From NCBI GenBank assembly GCA_027604505.1, contig JADIIX010000030.1:119601-183600 (forward strand): 64,000 bases of DNA. The letters are read 5' to 3'. The notes under the pieces are model-generated. The model was given only the letters and a program-made list of their open reading frames with translations. It was not told where the DNA came from and did not search any database. The position numbers and the translations under genes are program-made. Source of the stretch: Gonapodya sp. JEL0774 (lineage: Eukaryota > Monoblepharomycota > Monoblepharidomycetes > Monoblepharidales > Gonapodyaceae). Shown here one piece after another: positions 34,551 to 46,200 of the stretch (position 1 is the stretch's first letter; each line of letters begins with the position of its first letter).

Positions 34551-37221
34551 ATGTCGTTTTTCACGGTGCGCTTGCAGCAATCTGAACTCCTTGTGCGCCC
34601 CATCGACTGCCGCAGTTCGCTCACCCCTTCGTCATGGTGCCACTGCCTCCATTGCCACTCATCCATGTGGTCCACAGGTCTATTTCTGGGGTCTCACAGT
34701 CACATGCAGTATATGGTGTTGGCAGAACAAGCATTTGCTGTTCCCATCAGCCGGTCAAGGCGGCGACGCAGTCGACGGTCTCGCTCTACAACGACTTAAG
34801 GCCTTCCGGGTAAACTACTTGCTCGTCTACTTCCTCGCAATGTGTGAGTCTTTGTTTTATCATCTAGTTTCTTGCTGCTTTTGGATGCAAGCAAAGGAGA
34901 AATAAGCAATGCGCTGGGAGCGATTTACCTTTCACATGGTTAGGTCAGCTCATGGAATGAATTGAATGGCGGTAAAATGAACATGGGATCAAAGCGATTT
35001 CGGCTTGAACACTTGAACCCTTTCCTTTGATGTGACATATGAGGGTGTCTTGGTTTCGAAATACCACTCAACTCCTCAACGGTGGCTTGATCGACTCAAA
35101 CGGCCACAGATTTCGTCCACTGTGCCTTAATCCGAGTGTGTGGAAGGTTCTTGAGCGATGAGCGTGCGCTAAGCCGAGAACCGCCCGACTTCGCGACCAC
35201 CGCGGACAGAGAGTCAATCGCCTTCTGGACGTCAGCGATTTGAGGGAACACGGAAATTGCGTCTCGAACAAACGCTTCTACACCATGGATGGTTTTCTCA
35301 CATCCCACCGCCAATCAACCGTTCCCCAACATATGCTGTTGGTAGCTGGCGATTGGCTCCAAGGCCCGGCCACCTACCCGATGTATCGTTCGCATGGCCT
35401 GGACAAGTCCACTATCGGTGTCCTCTTTGTTGTCGGGTTTCTATCTGGCGCCGCGAGTGGGCCGTTTGTGGGAACATTGGTGGATAAATTGTGAGTTGGG
35501 GCAGGTTGTGAAGGATAGTTTGGGCGACCCTATGTCAAAAACGTTCGCCATGCCTCTCACTACCCCTTCTGATGTTATATGAATGCTTTGTAGCGGGCGG
35601 AAACGGGGTGCCATCATGCTGTGTGTTACCTACTCCCTTTGCTCCATTCTCATCCAGTACGACAGCATGCCTATTTTGATGGTTGGACGATTTTTTGGAG
35701 GTGTGAGGTGGGTGACCGGAAATTAATAAGTCTCTATTGAAGCTGAAGTCATTTCTTGATCTCCCTGCTGCTAACTTCTCTTTGGGCACTGTGGGAATCA
35801 TACCAACAGCACATCCCTCCTCCACACCGCCTTCGAAGCCTGGCTCACCTACGAGCACTTCCACCGCGGTTTCCCGGCTCCCGCCCTCTCTACCACATTT
35901 GCACTCTCCACGCTCGGAAACTCCATCGTGGCGATCGTCATGGGTCTGGTATCGGACTTTGTCACAAACTGGCGCGGCGACCCCGATAGCCTGGAACCAG
36001 GAGCGCCATTTATGGTGGCTGTGATTGCATTTGGATTGTGTGCCGCCGTTGTGTGGAGCAGCTGGTCGGAGAACTACGGGAGTGGCGGTGGCGGAGTCGC
36101 GCAAGGGGGTGCTCAAACAAGTAGCGTGCAAAAGTTTCAGGAGGCTTTGAAGACGATAGCGACAGGTGAGTGGAGGCGAGTCCTTTCTCGGGGTGTGATT
36201 GCGCCATTGGTTAGCTCACTAGATCAACCACCTACGATGACCAGACAAAGCTATCCTGGCCACTGGTCTCATTCAGGTCCTTTTTGAGACCTGCATGTAC
36301 GTTTTTGTGTTCCTGTGGAGCCCGGTACTGGAGGATCTTGTCACAGGTTTGTAACTAAAGTACGAGGATTCAGCTGTTGCTCCAGTCCCACTGGTCTTAC
36401 CCTTATTATGTGTCTTTTTCTCAATTCGTTCTGCTCTCGATTTTTTGATTCTTATGGCGCCCAAGATGTTCCTTACGGGCTTGTTTTTGCTTGTTTCATG
36501 GTTGCGATCATGATTGGGTCTGTGTTATTCAGGTGGATGTTAGACAGGGGCTGGACTGGCAAAGACATGGCGAAACTGCAGATGACCCTGTCGTCCGTGT
36601 CGATGGTGGCTCTGGTGGTTTCGAAGGTAAGAATACGCTACCGCCAGAGTAGTATTGTTTGCAAGCTCAATCGGTTGCAATCGAACGTTACTTCCAAACA
36701 TTTTTTAATTAACACACATGCGCATGAATGCACTCACACCCCATCCAGAACTTGTACGTTGTGTACACCGCCTTCATCCTGTTTGAAATGTGCTGCGGTA
36801 TCCACTTTCCCCTCGCCGGAACCCTTCGCTCCAAATACGTACCTGAAGACTCCAGGGCCACCATCATGGTGAGTACTCATGGTGCGTCTACGTCCTCACA
36901 AAGACACCACCAATTTTGTAACAACGTATATCATCCATTCAAACACGACGGTAGTCCCTGTTTCGTGTGCCGATGAACATTATGGTGGCGGCTTGCGTCC
37001 TCGCAATCAGGAGCGTTTCCACTACCACTCTTTTTGCTGTGTGTTCCGCCAGTGTCATTTTGGCGCGGTTTGTGGCGGTAGATATGTTTCTGCCAGTTAC
37101 TCCTCTGGGACCTTCCACGCAGTCCACAGAGACAGAGCCGGCTCCCGGAGAGGACGAACTTGGGATGCCGGTTAAGGAGAGTGCGGGATTGGTTGTTGAA
37201 GTGAAAACTGATGGGACTTAG
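34551..37221 (+). CDS. MFSD5-like major-facilitator (molybdate-anion) transporter
   Basis: Nine exons (34551-34565, 34678-34843, 35346-35490, 35594-35707, 35810-36165, 36245-36346, 36466-36626, 36749-36868, 36955-37221) join with phase kept throughout. The protein starts MSFFTVYFWGLTVTC (first membrane segment) and shows VYFLAMSGDWLQGPATYPMY, GFLSGAASGPFVGTLVD, GRKRGAIML, VGRFFGGVSTSLLHTAFEAW, FVFLWSPVLED and SLFRVPMNIMV, matching the MFSD5 family over its length with about 12 membrane segments. In Chlamydomonas and humans the family mediates high-affinity molybdate uptake; the substrate here is inferred. The first exon carries just five codons. The 502-nt second intron is long for this region. 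Confidence 0.88.
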
Positions 37222-37385
37222 ACTCATTTATTGTATCTCTACCACCACGGCCGCCACGTTCAATTCATGTCTAGAATGTTTTTCAGCATCAACAAATACA
37301 TGACAGTATTCTCTGACTGCTGGCTGATAACATGCTCTGATTCTCAATTTGCCTGTCTTGTTCGTTTGTGCACCTCTAAATACCA

Positions 37386-38611
37386 TCAATCAAATGTATC
37401 GTCAGGATCTCCTCCCAATCTCCGATCCGCTTCTTTCAAGTCCATCCCTATTGACGACGAGTCACCGTTTTTAGACCGTCCCCCACTCCCACTCTCGCCC
37501 AACCCTTCACCATCTGAGTCGCCCAAGGAGCCCACCGAGCTCAGGGCACTGCTACCGTCCATCGTTGTGTCTGATACGTGGGGTATCCGCCCGTCTTGGG
37601 CGACACTCGAAGGAGACGCCACCGTCACCGCGACTCCTGAGGTGACGACCCCCTGTCCAATCTTGCTCATCACGAACTTGAGTTTCATCGGCAGGTGGGG
37701 TTTCTCTACTGAACTTGGCGATACTGTTGCCGCACCGTGCACCGCGCCATCTTCCCCGTCATCTTCATCATCTTCCGCGTAGTCCTCGTCCTCGTCTTCG
37801 CCATCTGCGGCTTCACCAGGAGCTCCGGGTGCGTTTTCAACGCCCTCGAGTTTCTTTTTCGGTTTGGTTTTAGGGCCACTGAGTTTGTACTCTGCAATGT
37901 TGAAGAACAAAAAAGAAGGTACCGTCATGATCATGTGTGAAGGTTATTCCCTGATCGCAGACTTCGATTTCCAGAATCATCTCACCTTGTAAGCTCGTTT
38001 TTAGGTCCGGAATAAAGCCCTCCAGTCCCAAGATATCCTCCAGAGCTGACAACACATGTTCCTCCCCGATGCTCGTGTGACCCTTGCCTTCCATTACGTC
38101 CCGTGCGGCGTGAGTGATATAAGCGATGAAAATTGGTAGAGAGTGCATGATGGCTGGTAGGGAGTTGAGTCAAGCGAGACGTTTTGGTTCGTATGGTGAA
38201 ACGTCTCAGTGGGTCGACGGGTTCAAGCATCGCCATTCAGCTCTTCCACCCGCTTGGTTAAAGAAGGAATTTTAAGAAAAATCACCTTTTTTAGCATCTT
38301 CTCCAATCATCACACGATTCGGAAGCTGGTGCATTGCCATTGTCGCAGGAACAAGAAAGTCAACAATCGCACCCGCGTTCCGAGACCAGCGAGTCCGATT
38401 ACCAGACATTTCCCGAGGTAGAAAACGTAAGCAAGTAAGAAGGAAAGAACTGGGAATGACGCTTTGCCTTGCTTGAACTCACGTACTCCTTCATAAGCCT
38501 GAATATGACCTTCTTCGGCAACTCCTCCGAGAAGAATTCTTCATGCTTCACGCCATGTGGAATTCCAATTGAGCCCCCAACAGCATCCTTGCTAAGTACA
38601 GATGCGGCCAT
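37386..38611 (-). CDS. DPB4: DPB4/POLE3-like histone-fold protein with acidic tail
   Basis: Exons 38611-38483, 38325-38286, 38153-37986 and 37891-37386 join in phase to give 280 residues. The histone fold is read across three exons: ELPKKVIFRLMKEYLPNRV, MIGEDAKKAIMHSLPIFIAY, ITHAARDVMEGKGHTSIGEE and HVLSALEDI, closely matching POLE3/Dpb4. A basic linker (KTKPKKKLEG) is followed by an acidic stretch (GEDEDEDYAEDDEDDGED) and a Ser-rich C-terminus longer than usual. Dpb4 pairs with Dpb3 in DNA polymerase epsilon and with a similar partner in ISW2/CHRAC remodelling complexes in the nucleus. Convergent with the MFSD5-like gene. Confidence 0.85.
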
Positions 38612-39783
38612 TAACCAGAGTAGAGAGGAGGACGTATAATTGGGGAATCGAAGCGGAGGAACAGCACCGGCGGGGTGATGACAGAGACCAAGCTGGCGCC
38701 GACCAGATTAGGCGTTTAGATTGCAAAGTAAACGAGTAGACGTGGTAGAAGGGTCCAGAGTCGGCGCGAAAAGAAGGCCGTGTGTGCAAGGAAATTGATC
38801 GTTTGGACTACAAGGTCCCATCTGCGTGATTGGCAGAGACGGCACTAACACCGATCCCTCGCGAAACCCAGTAGCCAGTGCAACAGCACTGATGCCTAAG
38901 CTAATGCTAGAATAGTGAATACCCCAACAAAAGTTCAGATTGCCACCTGCATGTAACACCCTCTTTGTTACACCAGCGCAAGTCGCAGATATGTGAGGCG
39001 CTAAAAGAAAATTCCCAAGCACACTCTCCTACCCTCCCACTTCCCCTCCTTCTCATCTACAATCCCTCACCACAGCATGTGGAATACATCTGTGTGTTGT
39101 GAGAAAAACACAGATACTTGAATTTAACCAATTGCACACCCTGGTTGGCTCATGATAAACACCCACAGAAGAGCTCCGTCATCTGTCTGTCCTCCTCCCT
39201 CTTCCACGACGAGTTTTGCCACCCCCTCCCATATTGCGGGGAGCTCAATGAAGCGCAGTGAAGGAAAGGGGCATTGACAACAATTTGGCGGTATAATGAG
39301 AGGCCAGATCTCATGGTTGAGAAAAACAGCTGCAGAGGGAGTTGGAATGGGCTAAGATGTAGTCGTGCTGTCAGGTAAATATCCATAAAGACATGAGTTT
39401 TTGAAGTATTTGTGAAATGCAACATGTCTCCTACAAGAATGTTTTGGAGACACTTACGGTACAAACAGCAAACTGCTACTTCTGAGGGAAGTTCCGTTGA
39501 GACTACTTCAGGAATAAAGTTCATTTCGTTGAAACCTCTTAAATTACATGAGTGGTAGACCTTGGCCTGCTTTTCCTTAACTTTTGCGTGATGGCGATTG
39601 TGAGTAACTATACAATACCTGAAAAGCTGGCGATCTTCGCAATTTCAGGTTAGTTTGCCGGGATGCGAAGAGCTCTTGACTCTTTGATTCATTGAGCATT
39701 CACTTCTCTTCTGAAATTCGATCTTCCCTATCAACTTACTTCATTCTCGCTCATCGAAGCCGACCTCCTACAATCTACCTGCC
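38612..39783. other. Intergenic region, no gene seen
   Basis: About 1,170 bp. A 124-residue minus-strand ORF at 39524-39150 and smaller ones exist, but none shows recognisable domains or intron support. Pyrimidine-rich DNA precedes the ATG at 39784 and may be the leader of the coiled-coil gene. Confidence 0.5.
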
Positions 39784-41274
39784 ATGGCTTCAACAGCTCG
39801 CACTTCTGAGAACACTCTCGGCCTCGTCTTCCACGCAGTGGCGGGTCAATTAGCTCGACAAACAGCAGGTGAGCTGTCAGATTGACGGTGTGCAGGCGGG
39901 GAATCGCCCATCGTGGTTGATTGGGACTCTCTAGTGGTCAAATTGAAGCGATCGAGCGATTGATTAAAGCTGTTGTTGAATCCATGTGGTCACAAACCAG
40001 ACGTACCTTCAGCAAGCTCGCCGGTCACATCTATTGTTATTGTCGGTGGATGGGGCGATGGTGCCCTGTTTCAGCGGACTTCTTCTGACAATGCCGCCGA
40101 GCCGAATTCGTCAATGAATCTCCGAGAGATCCAGGAGGCCGATGAAGCAACCACACAAGTAAAGTCTTGGCTCCCAGCTTACATGGCAGCTTTGACTCCC
40201 AGGCCGCTCATTTCTCCAGCCGATGGAGACCATGTCCGCGACTGCTCATCCCCGGAGCTGATGGGTCTACCTGCCTTCCGGGAACCCCCGGGTCTGTCCC
40301 TTGGCAACCAGGGATCCGCTCTTGATCATCGTGACCTACTCAACATGCTTTCGGACACTCGATTGAAACTCGTTTATGCGAATAGAAAAGCCGACGCCGC
40401 AATGGCTGAAATGACGAACATCGCGCAAAAACTACGGCAGGTACAGCAGCTGAATGAATGTCTCAGATGGAATCTCGTTGAACGAGAACAGAGGGAGGAG
40501 AATTTGTGTCTAGAGGTGGCGGCGGTGGTGGCTGAGCGGGATCAGGCGGTCTCCCAACTCCGCGCAGTCCTTCAGCAGCGAGATCATTGTGAACGCGAGG
40601 CCAGAGCCCTTCGGTCTGAATGCGTCAAGAATCACACCACGGCCATTGTAAGGACCAACGAGGAGAAGGTGCTTCTGAGGTCCGCGATTGAGATGCTCCG
40701 ACTCGAACTGAATGCTCGGGACGAGCGATTGAACGAGTGTAGCAAGATTGTCACTGGTCAAACGAAGGCGATAACGAACCTCAAAGCGAAACTACGCCAA
40801 TCTCGACAGGAGCGAACGGCGGTTGCTGGTGCACGCGAAAACTTACACGCGAATGATTGCCCAGAGGACCATATCGCGGCAACGCAGGTCTCCGTGACCA
40901 CGCAGTGGACTGAGATTGCCGAAGTGGTGAGCGAGGACGGGCTGTTGGAGTTAGAGACGGGCTTGCTGGAGAAGCATTCAGTGTCCGGCCTGACAGTGCC
41001 GTCTCCACCGATGATGCCTCCTCGGCATATCTTGACCAAACCTTCAAGCACTCACGTACCGCGAGGATCACCATCGCCGACATCTCCACCTCCGAACGCT
41101 CGTGGCCATGTCTCTCATGCCGCGAGTGACAAGGCGCCTCAGCGACGCGGATTGGTCAGGGGAGCGTTGACGAAACTCAGGAGGATGTGGACGGGGGCAT
41201 GTGGAAAAGTTGGAATGGTATCGGAGACGCTGCGCACTGTTAGAAGAAGGGATGGGCAGAATGTACAACAGTAG
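39784..41274 (+). CDS. Coiled-coil protein of unknown function
   Basis: Exons 39784-39868 and 40001-41274 join in phase (G|AC) to encode 452 residues. The N-terminal 100 residues are polar. A long heptad-rich coiled coil (about 120-280) contains LSDTRLKLVYANRKADAAM, LRQVQQLNECLRWNLVERE and AIEMLRLELNARDERLNE. The C-terminus is Ser/Pro-rich, then basic (GLVRGALTKLRRMWTGACGK), which may bind membrane or nucleic acid. No family was recognised. The spliced phase and codon-like structure support a real gene. Convergent with the ASCH gene, 136 bp apart. Confidence 0.7.
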
Positions 41275-41410
41275 CAAGCAAACATTAATTGGTTTATATT
41301 TAGGGTGAACCGCATTTCCAAACTACGACCCTCCCCACAGAAAGACAGTCGGCGTGACCGGAAATGGAATCATATGTTCGTCCACGAAACAAAAGACCCT
41401 CTGCCCAATG

Positions 41411-41818
41411 TCAAAACGTCTCAACGACCTTGAAATACAAGCAGACGATCATGGAATCGTCCTGTACGACGTGGTTCGCGGTGCGTGTCCAATAACCGCG
41501 ATGCTGGTCACGCCAGTCCTGGATGTCTACGAAGCCTTCACCCTCCGCATCGGCGAAGCTCCAGGTGACGTCTTTGAAGGGGACGACGTCAACAGCGGTC
41601 ACTTGCAGTACGGCAACCTTTGTGGACTTGTCGTCCCCGACCATGACCAGCTTCTCTCCAACCGTTTCGACCTCCTCACCCTCCGCGCGGTAATCAAGTT
41701 CCAGGAGGCCCGCTGTCGCCGTTTTCTTTCCTTGGAGGATCAGATTGTTGAGTTCAGTGCGAAAGGCACCGGCGGTGCCGAACTCGATGATGCGAAGTCC
41801 GTCTATTTTGCCCCACAT
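41411..41818 (-). CDS. ASCH-domain protein
   Basis: Single exon, 135 residues, almost entirely one ASCH domain: IIEFGTAGAFRTELNNLIL, GKKTATAGLLELDYRAEGEE, VVPFKDVTWSFADAEGEGF, QDWRDQHRGYW and DDSMIVCLYFKVVE. The conserved GKKTAT lysine/threonine loop and the EGEG...WR.xH..YW segment of the family are visible. ASCH proteins have a PUA-like fold; known members bind RNA or hydrolyse modified cytidines (E. coli YqfB is an N4-acetylcytidine amidohydrolase), but this one's substrate is unknown. The wording of the motifs is closest, from memory, to bacterial (actinobacterial) proteins. No intron, unlike most neighbours. Confidence 0.88.
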   Translation of the reverse strand: MWGKIDGLRIIEFGTAGAFRTELNNLILQGKKTATAGLLELDYRAEGEEVETVGEKLVMVGDDKSTKVAVLQVTAVDVVPFKDVTWSFADAEGEGFVDIQDWRDQHRGYWTRTANHVVQDDSMIVCLYFKVVETF

Positions 41819-42762
41819 GATAATGATCGAAGAGGATGGCGACGACGGGAATCAGGATGTATCTGGAAAAGGGATTCGCGTTGCCGTATTAGCTACGATT
41901 CGAGACGGATTTGGATGAAAATTGACGGTCTCGTTTATGGAGAATGGCGAGTGCTGTGGAGGCGGTGTTTTCGACACTAGGTGGGCCTTCCATTTAGTCC
42001 GCCGCATATCGAGTTTGCGTACGACTTCTTCCACATGTTACAGTAGCTGGACGACACTTTGCCCGCACGGCGTCGCACGGGCGGCAACAGCCGTGAATAC
42101 TTGCGTGAACCGTGAGCAAGAACACTGCCCGACACCACAACGGTCTGCCGGGACTGATGCTCCCCGCAAATGCAAAACATTGTATCGAATTCCTGTCTGA
42201 CACACCTTGAATGCCACCATTTCAATCTTATACTCCTTCTAACAGAAGAACGAGTTGAGTGTTCACGTCACACTACAGTACCAATATTCCAATATTTTCA
42301 ACATGTCTGGGATGGTACTTTGAACGCATGGCAAGGCATGATACTGTGTAGGGTTGATTCGGCAGCGAGGTTTCTCAGTTTGCCTCGAGCGAACAAGGGC
42401 TGCCGAATGGGGTCGTTCGGTGCATGAAGTACTTATAAACTAAAACTAAAAAAATACATAAAAAGAACCGGAGTCGGCAGAGGGCGGGGCGGCGCAATGT
42501 GCGAATCCACTCAGGCCAATGTTCTGAGGACCGGCGCAGGCGGAGACATGTTCTGCTGAATCAGCTTCTCTGAAACGTTATGCCTCACTTTGCGGTGCGT
42601 GCATGGACCAGGTTACCCGTGGCCTGCCCGCGCCACCTGCGCCTTCGCTCAGGTCGGCCCTCAACATGGTGGCCCATGCACCGGGAGTCCCCAACCGCAC
42701 AGCCTCCGCGATTCGCCCTCTCTTGCGAGATGACAGGTTGGCACCCGGGCTTATTTTTGATT
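41819..42762. other. Intergenic region upstream of the ASCH gene; may contain the body of a tRNA-derived element
   Basis: About 940 bp without a supported coding gene. The part from 42762 down to an A-rich stretch at 42441-42466 (a T-run on the minus strand, possible Pol III stop) could be the body of the tRNA-like element described next. Nothing else is recognised. Confidence 0.4.
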
Positions 42763-42833
42763 GCACCCAGTGGGATTCGAACCCCAGCACCCAACCTTCG
42801 CGATGGTGTGTTTCTCCACTCAACCACGGTTGA
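42763..42833 (-). ncRNA. tRNA-like sequence with Pol III A and B boxes (pseudo-tRNA or SINE head)
   Basis: On the minus strand a perfect A box (TGGTTGAGTGG) and perfect B box (GGTTCGAATCC) lie at normal tRNA spacing. A D-arm can be folded (3 of 4 pairs), but the acceptor stem pairs at 5 of 7 positions, the anticodon stem at 3 of 5 and the T stem at 3 of 5, so it is not a normal functional tRNA. No isotype can be assigned. It may be a decayed tRNA or the 5' head of a tRNA-derived SINE. Confidence 0.55.
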
Positions 42834-43242
42834 AATGTCGGAAAAACCAGCAATTTTTTCTTATTCTAGTTTTTGTTTGCAGCTTGATTGTCCTCACCCT
42901 CTCAATCTCCATCAACCACCGCACCCGTTCGAGTCAATGGCATGTCAATTCGCATTTTCGCTAAATTTACGTGCCGCTACAGTTGGCATAGTAACGATAC
43001 GTAACAAAACAATATGTACATGAAACATTGTGGAGATGCGTGTGTGTTTGCGAAAATGCTCCCTCCCTGTGCCAAAATTTCAATTCCAAACAGGCAAATC
43101 AAGACGCTACAAGTGCGAATCTCCCTTGACCAAGAACACGTTATCGTGTTGACCCGTTCCTCGTTCCTGTCTCCCCTTTTCACTTCCCGCGACCGAATTG
43201 TTTTGCGACACAGGCCACACCCCGCTCCAAGAAATTACGCAA
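42834..43242. other. Spacer downstream of the CRAL-TRIO gene
   Basis: About 410 bp between the tRNA-like element and the CRAL-TRIO stop codon, with no supported gene. It probably holds the 3' UTR and terminator of the CRAL-TRIO gene. Confidence 0.45.
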
Positions 43243-46200
43243 TTAGTTGTCTAGAATCACGTCGTAAGTCCACCCCACCGCACTCCGCACCCGTCGTCGC
43301 CAGTCCCCACCTCCACCACCTCGCGCAGACACCGACGATGAAAGTGCAGCCACCGACGCGGCAAAGTACACCAGCGAGACCACAAGTACCACCAGTGATA
43401 GGTACATCACATTCGCTCGCTGCCTCGACGCCAGTTTCCTGACCAACAGCGTGGTCATCGTCCTACCCATTGGACTCGACCTGGATCCCGGATTGTCTGC
43501 GGCAGCACCGCCGCGTCGTCTGGGTCCGCTTTCACTCTCCTGCATCATGGTCGCGTTTCCGCTTCCGTTGGCGATCCCGTTCCCGTTGGCGATCCCTTCC
43601 CCGTGCCCGTTTCTCTCCCCAACTCTCCTCACAGCCCCACTCCCATTCCCCTTCCCCAGTCCTTCTCCACTTTCCTTCTCCCTCTCCACTACAAAGCTCA
43701 CTGTCACCAACTCCCTCCCGGACAACGCCCCGTACACCGCATCGAACATCATCAGGGGCGCTCGAAGCGCACCGCGGGCCAGTCGCACGGCGAGGGGAAG
43801 CGTGGACAGGGTCTGAGAGGAGGCTGTGATGGCTGTGGCGAGCGCGAGGGCGGAGGCGGAGGTGGAGGCGGACGAGAGGGGGTTTGAGGAGTCGGCCTGC
43901 ATAGTTGTCTTCGTGGTGATGGTGGTGGTGGTTGTGCCAGAGGTCGTGGTGTGGTGATTGGCGCGAGCAGGGGTAACCTTGGTGCCGTCACTACCCCCCA
44001 GCCACGTGCCACCACCCGAGTCGCCTTGCGCGTCCAATCTGACCTCCCGAGGCCGTGGAGCAGGTGTGAGCTTCCCCCCGTTCGCCGTCTCCTTCTCCGT
44101 CATCGTCACTGGCCCAGTTGCCATAATCGGAGTGAGCGCCGGCGTGGGTACCGTCGTCGGAACATCGCCCTGCATGGGGCTCGCCTTGCTCTGAACAACC
44201 TCGCCACCCCCAGCTCCACCCCCGCTCCCTTTCCCAGGCCCCGCCACCGCCACCACAGCCTTGTCTTCCCTCCCCGTCCCCTCCATATCCCCCCACCGCG
44301 CTGCCGTCGCCCCGTCCCCCGTCGCGCCATGCACCGGCACCCTCAGCACCCCTTCAAACGTCCCCGCCCGCCCACTCAACCCCAAGGCTCTCCCACTGAG
44401 AGCAGAATACCCTGCCACGCCCACCCCTCCCGCGAACGTTGCCGTTCCGGGAACGTGGTGGACGCTACCAGCCCCCCATCGGCCGACGCCGACTCCGACG
44501 CCCATGCCCATGCCAATGCCCATGCTCATCCCCATTCCCAGGTTCATTGAGGAGGTCACGGACGACGAGATGGACCGCAGTGACGAGGTGGACGTGGTTC
44601 GTGACCGGGCGGGACGGAGCCGGGGGGGTACGGAGTGTTGCCGGGTGACCAGGACGGCGGAGAGGGGTTGAGCGAGGGCGGGAGCTGTGGTCGTGGAAGG
44701 TGGGGTTGCGGTTGCGGTGGTCCCGGCGAGCGGGGGTGGCGTGGCGGATGTGGGGATGGGGATGACTCCGCCTTGCAAGTCGGAGTGGTGGTCGGGGTGG
44801 GGAGGGCGGGAGATGGGCACGTGCGCGCCGAGAGACGCGAGGGAGCCGGGTGAAGGGAGTGCCGACGTGGGTCTGGATGAGAGTGCGATCACAGCCGCAG
44901 AGGCCGAGGCCGCAGCAGACGTGGGGATGGTGGTCGAACCGTCGGACGTGGAGGTCGATGCCGCCGAATCCATCGCGGCCAGCCGGCGCCTCAATGCGCG
45001 GACGAGAACTTCCCATCGCGAAGGAGGCACTTGCGAGAGTGGACGGGCGTAGTGGGCGAATAAGGGGGACTCTTGTGGGAGAGGGACTGGGTAGAGAACA
45101 CAAAAGGTCAACAAATGACCCACAAGAACCCCACATACGAAGCAAGAGCCAAAAAATAAAGTTACGTCAAAGACACAGGGCACGTTGTGCCTACATGTCC
45201 CCACTCTCCCCCCCCACCTATGCGACCTCCACTCACCGTCCCCATCCCATGCGCCGTTTCCCGCATCCCACCCCATCTCTCTCTTGAGCCCCTCCCACCC
45301 TCCTTCTACAAACGCCACTTTCCCCTTCCCCGTCCTCGCATCCCCCGCGACACTCGCGGGCAGCACGTTGCGGAACACGGACCACAGGCTCATCTGAACC
45401 CACCCTGCGTTGATGATGTAGGCGGTCGAGATGAAGGAAGGGAAGTGAGCAGGGAGAAGGGTGAGGAGACACGTGGGCAGAGAGGGGTTCTGGCGGCGGG
45501 GAAGAGACGGGAGGGTGGTGGGTAGTGACGGGGTGCAGCGGTTTGACGTGAGCGAAAAGCAAAACTCACCATACCCGCCATTCCGACACCTTCCACATCA
45601 ATCACGCACGCGAACTGCGCGACTACCGGTACTCCCTGCGGCCAAGAGGTCGTGGCGCCACCTTGGCTGTGCCCAAGCCCGTCGTCGGTGTCCTCTTCTC
45701 CCCGCTCTCGCTCCCGCTCACCCCACCCACCTTCCACTCGGACCAACCCCACATTCTTGGCCAGTTCCATCACCTGTGCGTCGGTCAAGGAATCGACCAG
45801 CTCGAGGGAGAAGTTGGATTCCGGAGGAAACCCACACCACCTGACCCTGCCACATGTCGTCGAGATCTTGTTCTCGTTCCCGTCATTTTGGGCGGCAGAG
45901 TTTGTCGCGTGGTCCTCTGCTGACGTCTTCGCACCGACAACAGTCCCTGGCGACGACGCCGTCGCCGACGCCGACCCTGATTCCGGCGTCGCCAAATCGT
46001 CTGAATCGGACGACACCGACGTGGGACTGTCACCTGCTATCGCGGTTACACCCCCACCAGCAAGGACCACTTCCCGCTCTTTCTCCGCTTGACCCCTCCC
46101 GCTCTTCTTGCCGACCCCATGTTGGACGCTGGAACCATTCCCGTTCCCGTTCCTCCTCCGCCGTACTTTTGTCCTCGCCCTGCCCCTCTCCCCCTCCTCT

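Noticed and set aside
39150-39524. 124-residue minus-strand ORF
   Set aside because: No recognisable domain, no splice support and base composition like the surrounding intergenic DNA.
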